DNA from: Georhizobium profundi
GTDB lineage: Bacteria > Pseudomonadota > Alphaproteobacteria > Rhizobiales > Rhizobiaceae
Assembly (NCBI RefSeq): GCF_003952725.1
Contig: NZ_CP032509.1
Location: 3,248,001-3,312,000, forward strand
Length of the DNA stretch: 64,000 nt
Direction of reading: 5' to 3'
A model generated the notes under the pieces. The model saw nothing but the letters and a program-made list of their open reading frames with translations. It did no database searches and was not told where the DNA came from. The translations under genes and the position numbers were made by a program. This document shows positions 17,127-25,842 of this stretch, one piece after another. The first letter of the stretch is position 1, and each line of letters starts with the position of its first letter.

Positions 17127-20100
17127 TTATGTGAGCTGAAACGGCCCTTCGTCCCACTTGCTGCTGGTGAACTCGTTCAACTGAATCCCAAGCCTCCCCG
17201 GATCTTCAACCAGAAGGTACCTCCAGACACCGTGCCCGCCGAGGCGATTGACCGCTTCCACCCATCGCTCTGCGGCCTTCGCCTTGGCATCGGCGTCGTC
17301 CGTAACTTGTCCCTTGATCTCCACGATGACATTCTCGTCGCGGTCCGTGACGACGATGAAGTCTGGGATGTAGCGAGCAAGCAGGCCACGCTGACGATAG
17401 GGAATCGTGAAACCCAACCTGTCGTTCTTTACCCACCGCTTCACACCGCTATGGCTATCCAGCAGGAACGCTGCGCTCTGCTCCCACTTTTTCGTGTCAG
17501 CCACCATCGCATTCAAATGGCAGCGGGTGACTGGATAGATCGGCTTCGTAGTGTGGAAGTCGACGTAAATCGTACTTCCCCTGCCTGCCGCTCCCTGGGG
17601 GATAATCGCGACCTCACCTTGGTCGGTCGCGGAGCCCATCTTGATGGCCTCTAAAAGAGACCCGATGGCCGCCTGCATATACTCTCCGACAAGCAGTACA
17701 TCACAGGGGCGGCTGTCCCCTTTGCGGTCCAGTTTCTCTGCAAGAAAGCGCTTGGCTGCAAAGGCGACCTTCGGAAACAGCTGGTGGATAGGCACGGCCT
17801 CGGCACCGTTGTCGGCTTGCCATCGATCGCATATTTCCCGTGCCAACCTGAATGCGACTTGCTGGTCTCGGAAGCGGGAGCGCCAATCCTTGAGAGACAG
17901 GATCGGTCGCTCACCTGGGCCGAACGCGGCGAGGCTGCCGTCCGGCGTCGTCAATGGGGTCAGCTCGACAACTTGAGGGATCTTCATCGGGTCGAGCGTG
18001 ACCTTGGCCACCTTGCTCCAATCTATGTGAACCTCAAACTGCCCAGATTGGTGGTAGCCCGATACCACGGGAAAGTTGATTTCGTACTCAGCCTTCTCTG
18101 GCACCGAGTAGATGTGGTTAGGGTCCGGCTGAGGCGGCTGTGGGCCAACAGGCTTGACCTTGAAAGGAATAAGCTCGAACGGCACACCGAAAACCTTCGC
18201 CGTCTCCTCGGCGAACATCTGTGTTTCTTCATTGAGCGCGTAGCTCTTACGTCGCAGCGCCCTTCCGACGACCTGCTCGCACAGGAGTTGGGAACCGAAA
18301 GGACGCAAACCGACGATGTGGGTGACCGTATTTGCGTCCCAACCTTCGGCCAGCATCGCGACTGAGACGATGCATCGAACATCTCGCCCTGGAGGGACGC
18401 GCTCGTCGACCCACTTGAGCGAGCCGTCATTGTCGTCGCTCGCGACCTTGTCGTTGTGCTTCCGGACGAGTTCGGACCAGTCCTCGGGAACCTTGCCGCC
18501 AGGCCACCCCGACTTGCCTACGGTGTCGAGTATGAAGCGCAGGCGCCGCGTTTCGTCCTTCGACCCGCCTTCCTCGATGTCCTCCATGACTTTCGAGTCG
18601 ATGCGGACTGTGACTTCCTGCCCAGGCGCATTCCGGAACCAGGCGGGTGACACGCCATAGCTATCATTCCCGTTCGCCAACCAGTCGTGCACCTCCCTTG
18701 CCACCGCGGTATCCCGACAAACCACGATAAAGACCGGCGGCACCGGATGTTTCTGTTGCTGTTTCGAATGCTGCTCCCATTCGACGAAACGCTCGTGCCA
18801 CTCCTGAGCAAGTAGGTTGATCGGTGCCGAGGCGTAATTCATCACGATCTCGGGCGTGATCGTTGTCCCTAGACCATCTTCCTTCGCCTTGGCCTGAACC
18901 CAGCGCCAGATATTGAAGTACGCTGCCTCTTCGGCACCCGAGACGTCTCGTGCCGGAAGCTGCGGGATCTTCACCAAGCCGGATTCGATGGCATCGAGCA
19001 GCCCGAAGTCTGTCACGACCCACGGGAAAGGCTTCCCGACCTCGTTACCAGATCCTTGGATGTAGAAGGGCGTCGCGGAGAGATCGATGCAAAGATTGAT
19101 CCCCCGCCGCCGACTGCCTCCAGCCAGCTTGTTGATCCGGTCTAGGCCTTCGATCCAGATGGTGGCCTCCCGGGCGTTCTTCTTCGCGAGATCCTTGTCT
19201 TCGTCGAGGCTTTCCTCAGTGGCTGCGTCACCCCGGCGATAGGCATGGTGCGCCTCGTCGTTGAAGATCAACCAGTGCGGGCTCCGGCCCTTGCCACTGC
19301 CAAGCTCCCGCCGAATGCGCTTGAACCAGGCCTGGTCAGACTCGAAGTACTTCGTCTCGACGCTCTCGTTGGCCTTGCCCGCGTTCTTCAGCACCTCGAC
19401 CGGCTCACCGGTCTTCACGACCTTGGCGCTGTCGCCGTTGACCGAGTTGGTCTCTTTCTTCGCTAACCGATGCCAGTTGGCGATCATGACCTCACCACGC
19501 CGCAGCTCTTCCATCCGGTGGGGCGGGACCAGCTGGCGGGTTCGGTACAGGCTCAGATCGCCAAGCGCTGGGTCCAGTTCTTGCAGCCGCTCACGGATCG
19601 TCACGTTGGGGCAGACGATCAGGACGGTGTCCGAGAAACGGTCGTCGCGGGGTGAGGCGACGCGGTTCAGGATTGACCAAGCGGCCAGCATGCCCATCAC
19701 AGTCGTCTTGCCGCTGCCGGTCGCCATCTTGCAGGCATAGCGAAGGAAGGCGCGCACGCCGGCAGCCTTGGCCTCAAGTCCCGGCTCATCCTTGGGTATT
19801 TCGGGAAGGCCTCGGCGATAGACGTCCTTGGCCTCGACCAGGAAGATGATCGTCTCGACAGCCTCGATCTGGGCGAAGAACAGGCGCTGCATGCGCTGAT
19901 CGCTGCGCCACAGATCCAGAAGCTCGCGCGTCACAGGGGACGCTCCGTCGTAGGCGACGCCGCCGCTGTGCACGCCCGCCCGCCAGTCCTTCACCCGGCC
20001 GCGGATGGCATTGACGATCTCGAGCTCGACTTCCTCACCCGCCTGGCTCTCGAACAGCTCGGCCTGGTCGCGGTTCGCGCGGCCGCGACCGGCATGTTCC

Positions 20101-20267
20101 GGCACACGGTAGAAGTAACTCGCGCGGCGCCGACCCTCGGCCTTGTAGGGCGGCTTGGCCTTCTCGATCTTCCAGTGGCACTTCGGTTCCACGAAGGGCG
20201 AATTGATGATCGGGGACTCGACCTCGGCGACGGTGAGCGGGGCGTCCTGCTGCGCGGCCTCGGGCAT
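17127..20267 (-). CDS. res: Type III-style restriction endonuclease subunit (Res)
   Basis: The 1046-residue protein combines a superfamily 2 helicase with a nuclease. Walker A MATGSGKTT lies near residue 180 and the DEAH-type box NDEAHH near residue 336. The helicase C-terminal half contains VAMLAEGWD and VVGRALRR, and the C-terminus has DFIVV...VIVEIKG near residue 970, a PD-(D/E)XK nuclease core. This matches type III Res proteins, probably the BPTD_3080-like branch. The ATG at 20267 overlaps the last base of the upstream methyltransferase stop (TGATG), so the two are coupled. It would cleave DNA lacking the cognate modification. Confidence 0.87.
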   Translation of the reverse strand: MPEAAQQDAPLTVAEVESPIINSPFVEPKCHWKIEKAKPPYKAEGRRRASYFYRVPEHAGRGRANRDQAELFESQAGEEVELEIVNAIRGRVKDWRAGVHSGGVAYDGASPVTRELLDLWRSDQRMQRLFFAQIEAVETIIFLVEAKDVYRRGLPEIPKDEPGLEAKAAGVRAFLRYACKMATGSGKTTVMGMLAAWSILNRVASPRDDRFSDTVLIVCPNVTIRERLQELDPALGDLSLYRTRQLVPPHRMEELRRGEVMIANWHRLAKKETNSVNGDSAKVVKTGEPVEVLKNAGKANESVETKYFESDQAWFKRIRRELGSGKGRSPHWLIFNDEAHHAYRRGDAATEESLDEDKDLAKKNAREATIWIEGLDRINKLAGGSRRRGINLCIDLSATPFYIQGSGNEVGKPFPWVVTDFGLLDAIESGLVKIPQLPARDVSGAEEAAYFNIWRWVQAKAKEDGLGTTITPEIVMNYASAPINLLAQEWHERFVEWEQHSKQQQKHPVPPVFIVVCRDTAVAREVHDWLANGNDSYGVSPAWFRNAPGQEVTVRIDSKVMEDIEEGGSKDETRRLRFILDTVGKSGWPGGKVPEDWSELVRKHNDKVASDDNDGSLKWVDERVPPGRDVRCIVSVAMLAEGWDANTVTHIVGLRPFGSQLLCEQVVGRALRRKSYALNEETQMFAEETAKVFGVPFELIPFKVKPVGPQPPQPDPNHIYSVPEKAEYEINFPVVSGYHQSGQFEVHIDWSKVAKVTLDPMKIPQVVELTPLTTPDGSLAAFGPGERPILSLKDWRSRFRDQQVAFRLAREICDRWQADNGAEAVPIHQLFPKVAFAAKRFLAEKLDRKGDSRPCDVLLVGEYMQAAIGSLLEAIKMGSATDQGEVAIIPQGAAGRGSTIYVDFHTTKPIYPVTRCHLNAMVADTKKWEQSAAFLLDSHSGVKRWVKNDRLGFTIPYRQRGLLARYIPDFIVVTDRDENVIVEIKGQVTDDADAKAKAAERWVEAVNRLGGHGVWRYLLVEDPGRLGIQLNEFTSSKWDEGPFQLT

Positions 20268-23233
20268 CAGACGGCATCCTCTTCGCTGCGGGTTGCCATC
20301 AGCTCGTTGCCGCGCTCGTCGATCACCTTGACCGCGATCCGCTTCTTGTCACCCAGCGCGAAGGGTTCGCTGACCGTTCCCGCGAGATGCGACCAGACGC
20401 TGTCCTCGAACTGACCCTTCAGCGACTTCTGCAGGTTGTCCCATGCACTGGTCTTTGGAAAGAACACCTGGCTGGCATAGAACGCCATATTGTTGTGATT
20501 GGTGTCGAGCATCCAGCACGGCAGGTTCTCGGCGTCGATGTGGTCCGTGTCCATCAGGTGCGGCAGGAAGATGTCGAGGCCGCGCAGCACAACACGATAG
20601 AGCAGCGCGCCATCGTCGCGCTTTCCCGCCTTTTCCAGCCGGATATCGGGCAAGCCGGTGATCGAGAAGATTTCGCTGTTCTTCGAGGTCTTCAGCAGAT
20701 CCGACATCACCACATCTGGTGTGACGGCGATGTAGGCGGTCGGGATCTTCATCTTTTCCAGCAGCTCGCGCGCCTTGGCTTGGATCGCGAAGCCGAACAG
20801 GAACAGCTGACCGAAGCCCTGCTGCATCGCCTCCATGGCCGCGTTGAACACGTAGTCCGACCCGATAGCGCCATCCTCAGGGCCGAAGGCAATGGCGATG
20901 GTCTTCTCGCTGCCGTTCTTCGCCACGGCCTCGGCATGCAGATATTCGCGATCGGCAAGCGGGCGAACATTGTCGAGTTGCAGCGTCACGTTGCCCGGCA
21001 CGTTCAGCGACTTGCTCTGCCGCAGCACCTCAATCATGCGGTCAAGGTACGCCCGTGGGCTCGAGGATTGCGGCTGCGCCGAAGCGCCATCGGCATCCTC
21101 CTCCATACTCATCGCGGCCTGAATCGTGGCTTCGACGGTGAAGGGGCCGCAAACGCGGGTGATCTTGTCGTTCACCTCGGGGCGATCGACCAGCACCTCC
21201 ATTTTGGGGTCTTCTTCGTTGGCGATTGACTTGAGCGTGATGCGCGGGACTAGACCTCCGACTTCCTCGCCCTTCTTGTTGCGCTTGCGCTCGTAGACGA
21301 AGCTGCCAGCCGGCCCTTTCGATGGCTCTTTCAACTTGTACCAAGGGAACGTGGTCGTGAGCAGACGCTGCCGAGCAAGCGCCACCGGCACACGAGAAGT
21401 GTCGATGGTGATCCAGCGGCGGCCCCATTGCTCGGCCACGACTGCGGTGGTCCCCGAACCGCAAGTGATATCCAGCACCAACTCGCCGGGATCGGTGGTC
21501 ATCTGCATGCAGCGTTCGATCACCTTGAAGCCCGTTTGCACGACGTAGATCTTGTCGTCGGTAAAGTTGCCGGTGATCGTGTCGGTCCAGATGTTGCCGA
21601 TCTGCTGGAATGGAAAGTCATCGGCGAAGCGGCGATATCGGATGCTGTTCTTCGCGACGTGAATTCGACCGGCTTCTGCCAAACGGTTCATTCCGTCTGG
21701 ATAACTCGCCTTCCAGTGTGAGTTTCCTCCTGGCAGATAGGTCTTTCCAAGATGCTCGAATGGCTGTGTTTCGGACGCCGCTCCCTGTGACTGAATATTA
21801 TCGGGATTGTATAGTCGCACGTCCTTCGGCAGTTCTTCCTCTCCGCGAGCTTCAGCGGCAGTGACACCACGATATGTCCCGTCAGGGAACAGCACCCAGC
21901 GCGCATTGCCTTTTCCGAGTTCAACCGGCTGCGGCTGAAATACCTTGTTATATTTGACCTTACTCTTGTCCTTCGAATACCAGAGCAGGAAATCACCGAG
22001 CGTTGGGAGCGTCGTCGACTCGAAACCCGACGTTGTCTGAAAGCTGATCTGGGAGACAAAGCCGCCCGGAAACACCTCGTCCAGCACTTCGCGAACGTGA
22101 TGCACGTTGTCGTCCGAAATCTGCACGAAAAGCGAACCTGACTCTGTCAGCAGTTCCCTCGCCAGCATCACGCGGTCACGCAGGTAGGCCAGATAGGAGT
22201 GCAGGCCGAGCTCCCACGTGTCCCGATAGGCTTTCACCATCTCGGGCTCGCGGATCATCTCGTCGTCCTTCCCGTGATCCACCCGGTTTTTTCGCACGAA
22301 GGGCTGGAAGTTCGAGCCGAACTTCACGCCATAGGGCGGATCGAAGTAGATCATCTGAACCTGACCACCCATACCCTCGTACTCAGTGAGCGAGTTCATC
22401 ACCTGCAGCGAGTCGCCAAGGATCAGGCGGTTGGTCCACGGGCCCTTGTGTTCGTAGGCGTCCATTCGGTCGGCGATGTCGAGGTCCACGTCCCCGAACA
22501 GGTCCAGCGTCTGCCCGCGCGCCTTGTGCGATTTCAGTGTCTCGAGGATCGCCTGCGTCGAATGCCGCTCATGCACGAACAGCGGTAGCGTTGGCACGCT
22601 TATCTGCTGCCGCTCGGCCTTGCCCGCCCAGTTCAGGAAGGGCTTGGTCAGGCTGCGCAGCCGCGCCGCGCATTGCGAGAGCGAGGTGAACCGCTCCTCC
22701 GTGCCCTGCCAGACCTGTGGCTGGGCGAAAACCGTGATCTCTCCCTTCTCTGCGGCCTCGGCCACCAGTTCGAGCAGCCATTCCGCAAAGGGCCGCTCGC
22801 CGTTCTCGTCCCACGCCAGTTCCGGCGCGAGGCTGGAATCGTAGCGGTACGTCTTCGGCGGCTTGCGATGCGAAAACTGCGCCTCGACCCCCACATCCGG
22901 ACGCAACACCGCCTCGTCGGCATGGGCGTAAGCCGCCGCTCCGTTCCCGGCAGGCACGGGGGCTGGCTTGGACGTCGCTGCCGCGGCGGCCGAGGACGCT
23001 TTTCCGTTTGTCAGCGCGACGGAGCCGCCGCGCCCCTTGCCCTTTACAATCAACCCCTCAGCAACAAGTGCCTCCTTGGCCGCGAGATAGTCGCCTTCAT
23101 CCAGATCCGACAGTTGGTTTCGAAGCACACCAAGGAGAGCCTGGTTGCCGATGGTCGAGCCGTCTTGAGGAACATTTGCAAGGATGAGGTCGCGCAAGGA
23201 ATTGGACATGGGTACGGCTGAAACCTTCGGCAT
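20267..23233 (-). CDS. mod: Type III-style DNA methyltransferase subunit (Mod)
   Basis: A 988-residue adenine-type methyltransferase. The catalytic motif IV YFDPPYG lies near residue 297 and the SAM-binding motif TCGSGTT near residue 590, the order expected for the beta class used by type III Mod subunits. The N-terminal 60 residues look like a winged-helix segment, followed by an Ala-rich linker. The C-terminal part probably holds target recognition and Res interaction regions. A start at 23209 (MSNSLRD) is also possible. It is the first gene of the two-gene res-mod operon and would protect host sites and guide Res. Confidence 0.88.
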   Translation of the reverse strand: MPKVSAVPMSNSLRDLILANVPQDGSTIGNQALLGVLRNQLSDLDEGDYLAAKEALVAEGLIVKGKGRGGSVALTNGKASSAAAAATSKPAPVPAGNGAAAYAHADEAVLRPDVGVEAQFSHRKPPKTYRYDSSLAPELAWDENGERPFAEWLLELVAEAAEKGEITVFAQPQVWQGTEERFTSLSQCAARLRSLTKPFLNWAGKAERQQISVPTLPLFVHERHSTQAILETLKSHKARGQTLDLFGDVDLDIADRMDAYEHKGPWTNRLILGDSLQVMNSLTEYEGMGGQVQMIYFDPPYGVKFGSNFQPFVRKNRVDHGKDDEMIREPEMVKAYRDTWELGLHSYLAYLRDRVMLARELLTESGSLFVQISDDNVHHVREVLDEVFPGGFVSQISFQTTSGFESTTLPTLGDFLLWYSKDKSKVKYNKVFQPQPVELGKGNARWVLFPDGTYRGVTAAEARGEEELPKDVRLYNPDNIQSQGAASETQPFEHLGKTYLPGGNSHWKASYPDGMNRLAEAGRIHVAKNSIRYRRFADDFPFQQIGNIWTDTITGNFTDDKIYVVQTGFKVIERCMQMTTDPGELVLDITCGSGTTAVVAEQWGRRWITIDTSRVPVALARQRLLTTTFPWYKLKEPSKGPAGSFVYERKRNKKGEEVGGLVPRITLKSIANEEDPKMEVLVDRPEVNDKITRVCGPFTVEATIQAAMSMEEDADGASAQPQSSSPRAYLDRMIEVLRQSKSLNVPGNVTLQLDNVRPLADREYLHAEAVAKNGSEKTIAIAFGPEDGAIGSDYVFNAAMEAMQQGFGQLFLFGFAIQAKARELLEKMKIPTAYIAVTPDVVMSDLLKTSKNSEIFSITGLPDIRLEKAGKRDDGALLYRVVLRGLDIFLPHLMDTDHIDAENLPCWMLDTNHNNMAFYASQVFFPKTSAWDNLQKSLKGQFEDSVWSHLAGTVSEPFALGDKKRIAVKVIDERGNELMATRSEEDAV

Positions 23234-23291
23234 AAGCGGCTGATCGGGATAGCCTATTGTGCGAGGCTTGTTTTGTCAGCCGCAAAGTCGT

Positions 23292-23678
23292 CTAACCCTT
23301 GAGCATCTCTCGCTGTTCTGCCCATGCCGCTGGAAGCGTTTCCGGCAGTTTGGCGAGCGTCACGTCAACCCCCTGACGCCCCTCGAGGACTGTCTCGACG
23401 ATGTCCGGTGCAAGCAGGGCCAGCCGCAGCAGCCGTGCGAGATAGGACGGTGCGATCCCTTCGCGCTCGGCCAGCTCGCCGACGGTGGCGAATTCCCCGG
23501 ACTCAAGCATCTTCTTCCACCGAAACGCGCGAGCCAACGCCTTGATCAGGGTATCGTCGATCTTTCGTCTGACCTGCGCGTTCGCGGGCAAGTGCATCTC
23601 CTTGCGCCCGCCGCGCTTCACGAGGCGGAAGGGGATGTGCAACGTCACGGTGTCGGGGGAACGCGTCGCGCTCGTCAT
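23292..23678 (-). CDS. HTH-containing small protein of the recombinase cassette
   Basis: A 128-residue protein with a probable helix-turn-helix at residues 70-90 (VGELAEREGIAPSYLARLLR) and an upstream basic helix. Its ATG overlaps the recombinase stop (ATGA, 23675-23678), so it is the last gene of a four-gene coupled operon. Proteins of this kind commonly follow large serine recombinases in alphaproteobacterial mobile DNA. A DNA-binding accessory or directionality role is an inference. Confidence 0.7.
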   Translation of the reverse strand: MTSATRSPDTVTLHIPFRLVKRGGRKEMHLPANAQVRRKIDDTLIKALARAFRWKKMLESGEFATVGELAEREGIAPSYLARLLRLALLAPDIVETVLEGRQGVDVTLAKLPETLPAAWAEQREMLKG

Positions 23679-24999
23679 GGCGCGCGCTCCGTGGCGCTGG
23701 TCGCCATTTCGCGCGCGAGGGTGCCGAGCCCGTCGATGCGAAGCCTGACGTCAAAACCCTGCGTGCCGATGTCAACGCGCTCGACCAGCAGCGCGAGGAT
23801 TCGCGCCTGCTCGGCCGGGAAGAGTTCGTCCCACAGCGGATCGAGTTGGTGCAGCGCCGCGCGGGCGTCGGCCTCGGAGATGTCGTCGGCGTGGGCTCGG
23901 GCCGCCTTCCAAGTCCCGGCTACGATCTCGGGCTGGCGGAACACGGCGCGAAGCTGGTCGATTACGGCGGCCTCGATCTCACCTGCGGGGACGCGTCCGA
24001 CCGGACAAGCTCCCGCCCCGTGCTTCAGCACCGTCTGGCTGACATAATACCGGTAGAGCCTTTCGCCCTTGCGCGTATGCGTCGGTGAGAACGCGGCGCT
24101 ATCGGGCCCGAACAGTAGCCCCTTCAGCAGCGCGGGCGTGTCGGCGCGTGTACGGGCGGCGCGCTTCCGGGGCTCTCCTGCAGGATCGCATGTACACGGT
24201 CCCACGTCTCGCGGTCGATGATCGCGTCGTGCTCGCCAGGATAGCTGTCGTCCTTGTGCACCGCCTCGCCGATGTAGGCGCGGTTGCCGAGCAACCGGTA
24301 GAGGTACTTCTTGTCGATCCGGTTGCCGCGCGGCGTGCGAATGCCGCGCCTTGCGACCTCGCGCGCCAGTTCCGTCCCCGAGCCGATTTCGAGGAAGCGG
24401 GCGAAAATCCAGCGGACATGCTCCGCGTGTTCATCGTCAATGACGAGCTTCCGGTTCTCGACCCGGTAGCCGAAGGGCGGCACCCCGCCCATCCACATGC
24501 CCTTCTTCCGGCTGGCGGCGACCTTGTCGCGGATGCGTTCCGCCGTCACCTCGCGCTCGAACTGCGCGAAGGACAGCAGGATGTTCAGCGTCAGCCGCCC
24601 CATCGACGTGGTGGTGTTGAACGACTGCGTGACCGAGACGAAGGTCACGCCGTTCCGGTCGAACACCTCGACCAGCTTCGCGAAATCCGCCAGCGAGCGG
24701 CTGAGGCGGTCGATCTTGTAGACGACGACCACGTCGACCAACCCGTCCTCGATATCCTCCAGCAACCGCTTCAGGCCAGGGCGTTCCAGCGTGCCGCCGG
24801 AAATGCCGCCGTCGTCATACTGATCGCGGACCAGCACCCAGCCCTCGGAGCGCTGGCTGGCGATGTAGGCCTCGCAGGCCTCTCGCTGGGCGTGCAGGCT
24901 GTTGAATTCCTGTTCCAGCCCTTCCTCGGAGGATTTGCGCGTGTAGACCGCACAGCGCAGCTTGCGGACGACCTTCGATTTTCCGGGCGGCTTCGTCAT
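23675..24999 (-). pseudogene. Large serine recombinase, broken by a one-base frameshift
   Basis: The N-terminal part (from 24999) has a serine recombinase catalytic domain: AVYTRKSSEEG with the nucleophilic Ser, YDDGGISGGTLERPGL, and YKIDRLSRS. A Recombinase domain follows with ADWIF-like VRWIFARF and GNRAYIGE. The frame then shifts near 24165-24172. The zinc-ribbon/C-terminal region (RKRAARTRADTPALLKGLLF and onward) continues in another frame to 23675. One C missing from a C-run (4 instead of 5) would restore the join SPRKRA. Unless it is a sequencing error, the protein is truncated after the catalytic and DNA-binding domains. The start at 24999 forms an ATGA overlap with the DUF2924 gene. 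Confidence 0.85.
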
Positions 25000-25451
25000 G
25001 GCCGCCCCCTGTGGTTCTTGAGCCCGAAGAACACCCAGCCGTTCCAACGTGTGCCGGTGATCGCGCGCGCGATTGCGGACAGCGACTTGTACGGGCGCCC
25101 CTGCCATTCGAAGCCGTCGGCTGTGACGGTGACCACCTGCTCGAAGCCCTGCCATTCGCGCAGCAGCCGCGTACCGGTGATGGGGCGGTCGCGGTCGACG
25201 CGGATGCCGCGTTTCCTCTTGTCGCCGCCGTCCAGTTCCTCGCCCAGCCGCTCCAGCCGCCGGATCGTCTCGGGCTTCAACCCGCCATAGGCGAGTTCCT
25301 GGATGCGATAGGCGATGCGGCTTTCGAGATAGCGCCGGTTAAACGGCGGCGGCTCGCTGTCGAACAGGTCGCGCCACTGCTTCTTCAGGTCAGGCGTCGA
25401 CGTGGTCTTGAGCGCGGCCAGGCGCGCGGGAATGGGATCGGGCTTGTTCAT
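24996..25451 (-). CDS. DUF2924 family protein
   Basis: A 151-residue basic protein with the DUF2924 pattern: LKKQWRDLFDSEPPPFNRRYLESRIAYRIQELAYGGL, split by the conserved PP and NR positions, then GTRLLREWQG and a C-terminal YKSLSAIARAITGTRWNG segment. DUF2924 proteins of unknown function accompany serine recombinases in alphaproteobacterial mobile elements. The ATG at 25451 has a GGAG ribosome-binding site. Its stop overlaps the recombinase ATG and its start overlaps the upstream small gene, indicating translational coupling. Confidence 0.82.
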   Translation of the reverse strand: MNKPDPIPARLAALKTTSTPDLKKQWRDLFDSEPPPFNRRYLESRIAYRIQELAYGGLKPETIRRLERLGEELDGGDKRKRGIRVDRDRPITGTRLLREWQGFEQVVTVTADGFEWQGRPYKSLSAIARAITGTRWNGWVFFGLKNHRGRP

Positions 25452-25651
25452 GCATTTCTCCGGTGAGTTGGAGTTGCATGACGGCATTGGTCGGGCGGAT
25501 AGTGTAGGCAACGTTCTCCAGTATCGTCAGATACTTCGCCCTTCTCCCGCATGCGCAACCGAACAAGCCCGAGCGCCAGCAGGCCGCACAGCTCAGTGCG
25601 GCGCTCGGCGGGTGTCATGTGGTCGGGAGGGAGCGGGTTCGGGCGTTTCAT
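25448..25651 (-). CDS. Small conserved protein upstream of DUF2924
   Basis: A 67-residue protein beginning MKRPNPLPPDHMTPAER, with a leucine-rich central helix (LCGLLALGLVRLRMR). Small proteins of this form commonly start the recombinase cassette in alphaproteobacteria. The function is unknown. The start at 25651 is preferred over 25690 because it gives the conserved N-terminus. Its stop overlaps the DUF2924 start (ATGA), so it heads the four-gene operon. Confidence 0.7.
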   Translation of the reverse strand: MKRPNPLPPDHMTPAERRTELCGLLALGLVRLRMREKGEVSDDTGERCLHYPPDQCRHATPTHRRNA

Positions 25652-25842
25652 GTCTCGGTGGCTATGCTCGGTGGTGTCGTTACCGATCAAAAGCCACCCA
25701 GCCGCCCGGGACGGGACATCTCAGAAGAACGGAATGCAGAAATTCGAACAGGGAGAGAACATCAGGGCTTGCCGATCACGGATACGTCCATGATTATCGT
25801 GGGTTGAATCAATCGAGAGCAGTTGTTCATTGAGGTGAGTTC

